DNA from: a virus
Length of the DNA: 38,044 bases
Direction: 5' to 3' (one strand)
IMG/VR virus record: IMGVR_UViG_3300045051_001526
Location: 1 to 38,044 of that record
Of this stretch, positions 37,268 to 38,044 are shown piece by piece. The notes beneath the pieces were generated by a model. The model was not told the DNA's origin. It ran no database searches and was given only the letters and a program-made list of their open reading frames with translations. How positions within the stretch are numbered: the stretch's first letter is position 1; the number at the start of each line of letters is the position of its first letter. The translations under genes and the position numbers were made by a program.

Positions 37268-37498
37268 ACATAAAATAGTAAACTATAATTATTAGAGAAA
37301 AAACTATCCACAGTAAGCATAGATTAAAAATGCAAACAGGTGTATAGTAAAGGCAGTTCTTTAAAGTCAACGTTTAATTAATCGATTGAATTGAAAGAAT
37401 TAAAAGTATTTGAAGAAAGTTGTTTTATCACTCCAGTGGAGCAAGCGCTAAAGATGACAAAACACCCCTTTTTAGGGGTGTTTTTAAAAACCAAAATT
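37268..37498 (+). terminator. Gap with terminator at 37461-37485
   Basis: AACACCCC (37461-37468) pairs with GGGGTGTT (37475-37482) and runs into five T (37481-37485). Earlier in the gap lie CTATCCACA (37303-37311, near DnaA box), repeats of GTAAACATA/GTAAGCATA (37264, 37313) and the palindrome CTCCAGTGGAG. No gene is credible here: an in-frame ATG-less extension of the next gene would read through the terminator. A small RNA ending at 37485 is possible. Confidence 0.7.
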
Positions 37499-38044
37499 AT
37501 GGCAATTGATCAACAGGTTAAAAATTTGCTGAGAAAGTATGTTAAAGATTTTGAAAAACAGGTTTCAAAGGAGGCGGATTTAACCATTATTGTGTTAAGG
37601 GGTCACCTATTGATGGAATACTACTTAAGTCATCTCGTAGTATATTTTCACGATCGAGAGCACAGAGTTGATAAGTTGAGTTTCTTTGATAAGTTACAAA
37701 TTATAGAAAAAGACGTTACATTTATCGCTGGTTCCTCTCCGTTCTATAAGTTTAACGATTTGCGAAACAATTTGTCGCATGAACTAAATTTTCAAATTTC
37801 AGAAGCAGAAATTGATAGAATAGGTTTTGGTATCGGTAAAGATTATGTAAGTTTGAAGTTTAGCAAAAATATTGAAGAACCCGGTTATTTACGTGATCTT
37901 TTAGTATGGGTAGTTGATACCTTGGTGTTCGAAATTGTCTATCAAATATACAAAAAAAACGAATCGGAAAGGAAGCAAAAGCAGGCAACGGAGGTAGTTC
38001 CAAATTCAAATCAACCCAAAAAAGTCGAAGCTTCAGTCAAATAG
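37499..38044 (+). CDS. HEPN-like accessory protein
   Basis: A 181-aa all-helical protein. The segment LTIIVLRGHLLMEYYLSHLV followed by a linker and NDLRNNLSHELN (Arg89-x4-His94) has the layout of HEPN domains, whose R-x4-6-H motif is the RNA-cutting centre in many toxins and defence proteins. The C-terminal ~25 residues are polar. Next to the integrase, where temperate phages carry accessory genes, it may be a superinfection-exclusion or toxin gene. I chose the ATG at 37499 (AATTATG) because the upstream part contains a terminator. The stop is the last base of the window. Confidence 0.55.
   Translation: MAIDQQVKNLLRKYVKDFEKQVSKEADLTIIVLRGHLLMEYYLSHLVVYFHDREHRVDKLSFFDKLQIIEKDVTFIAGSSPFYKFNDLRNNLSHELNFQISEAEIDRIGFGIGKDYVSLKFSKNIEEPGYLRDLLVWVVDTLVFEIVYQIYKKNESERKQKQATEVVPNSNQPKKVEASVK

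Noticed and set aside
37391-37498. N-terminal extension of the HEPN-like gene
   Set aside because: It contains an intrinsic terminator (37461-37485), begins with TTG and lacks the ATTATG context found at 37499.

Overview
This window reads as most of a tailed-phage or prophage genome of about 38 kb, AT-rich, standard code (TGA used as stop), nearly all genes on the + strand and packed with short gaps or ATGA overlaps. The host is probably a Patescibacteria/CPR bacterium, Parcubacteria-like. This rests on the style of two peptidoglycan-binding domains (31859-32749 minus, 33573-34667), a stand-alone NrdD-type glycyl-radical peptide and the mostly Shine-Dalgarno-free starts. It is inference, not proof.

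Layout. (1) 1-3172: recombination/replication module: Sak4-like RecA ATPase, PD-(D/E)XK nuclease, a small protein with an SSB-type IPF tip, a large structured RNA candidate (1938-2372) with its own terminator, and a DnaD-like replication initiator. (2) 3183-6097: accessory genes: a DUF7666-like protein with twelve 27-bp repeats, a macro-like protein, a NinG-like HNH protein, a winged-helix protein and a 3D/double-psi barrel protein. (3) 6099-9705: RNA repair island: RlaP-like nucleotidyltransferase, five tRNAs (Trp, initiator-like Met, Asp, His, Pro), RNA ligase and T4-Pnkp-like kinase/phosphatase. (4) 9716-12976: small early genes, a phage SPFH/band-7 membrane protein and an HNH nuclease, ending in a strong terminator. 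(5) 12977-13299: a non-coding early/late junction holding a possible operator, an alternative-hairpin terminator and a further folded leader. (6) 13300-31765: late genes: glycyl-radical peptide, TerS, TerL, portal, metallopeptidase, scaffold, major capsid protein, glycosyltransferase, methyltransferase, collagen-like fibre, SPRY protein and two large ejection-type proteins. No tape measure, tail tube or sheath is recognisable, so the virion looks podovirus-like. (7) 31766-34843: surface/lysis region with a short block (about 33112-33557) of foreign character. (8) 34851-38044: exonuclease, DUF1599-like protein, then a lysogeny-type control region with two promoters, palindromes and inverted repeats, tyrosine integrase, a small HTH protein and a HEPN-like accessory gene.

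How it fits together. The tRNA array sits inside genes that heal, seal and extend RNA ends, which suggests defence against host tRNA-cutting systems. At 56 of 60 visible gene starts the base before ATG is T, and most starts lack a Shine-Dalgarno sequence. The encoded tRNA-Met carries three hallmarks of an initiator tRNA, so the phage may supply part of its own initiation machinery. Several late genes (13300, 18206, 18867, 19869) are preceded by folded leaders with interleaved inverted repeats, suggesting RNA-level control of packaging and capsid genes.

Limits: every fold, family call and count was made by eye; no search, alignment or folding program was run. No DNA polymerase, helicase or primase was recognised. 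The window starts exactly at an ATG and ends exactly at a stop codon, so both edges may be cut at gene borders.
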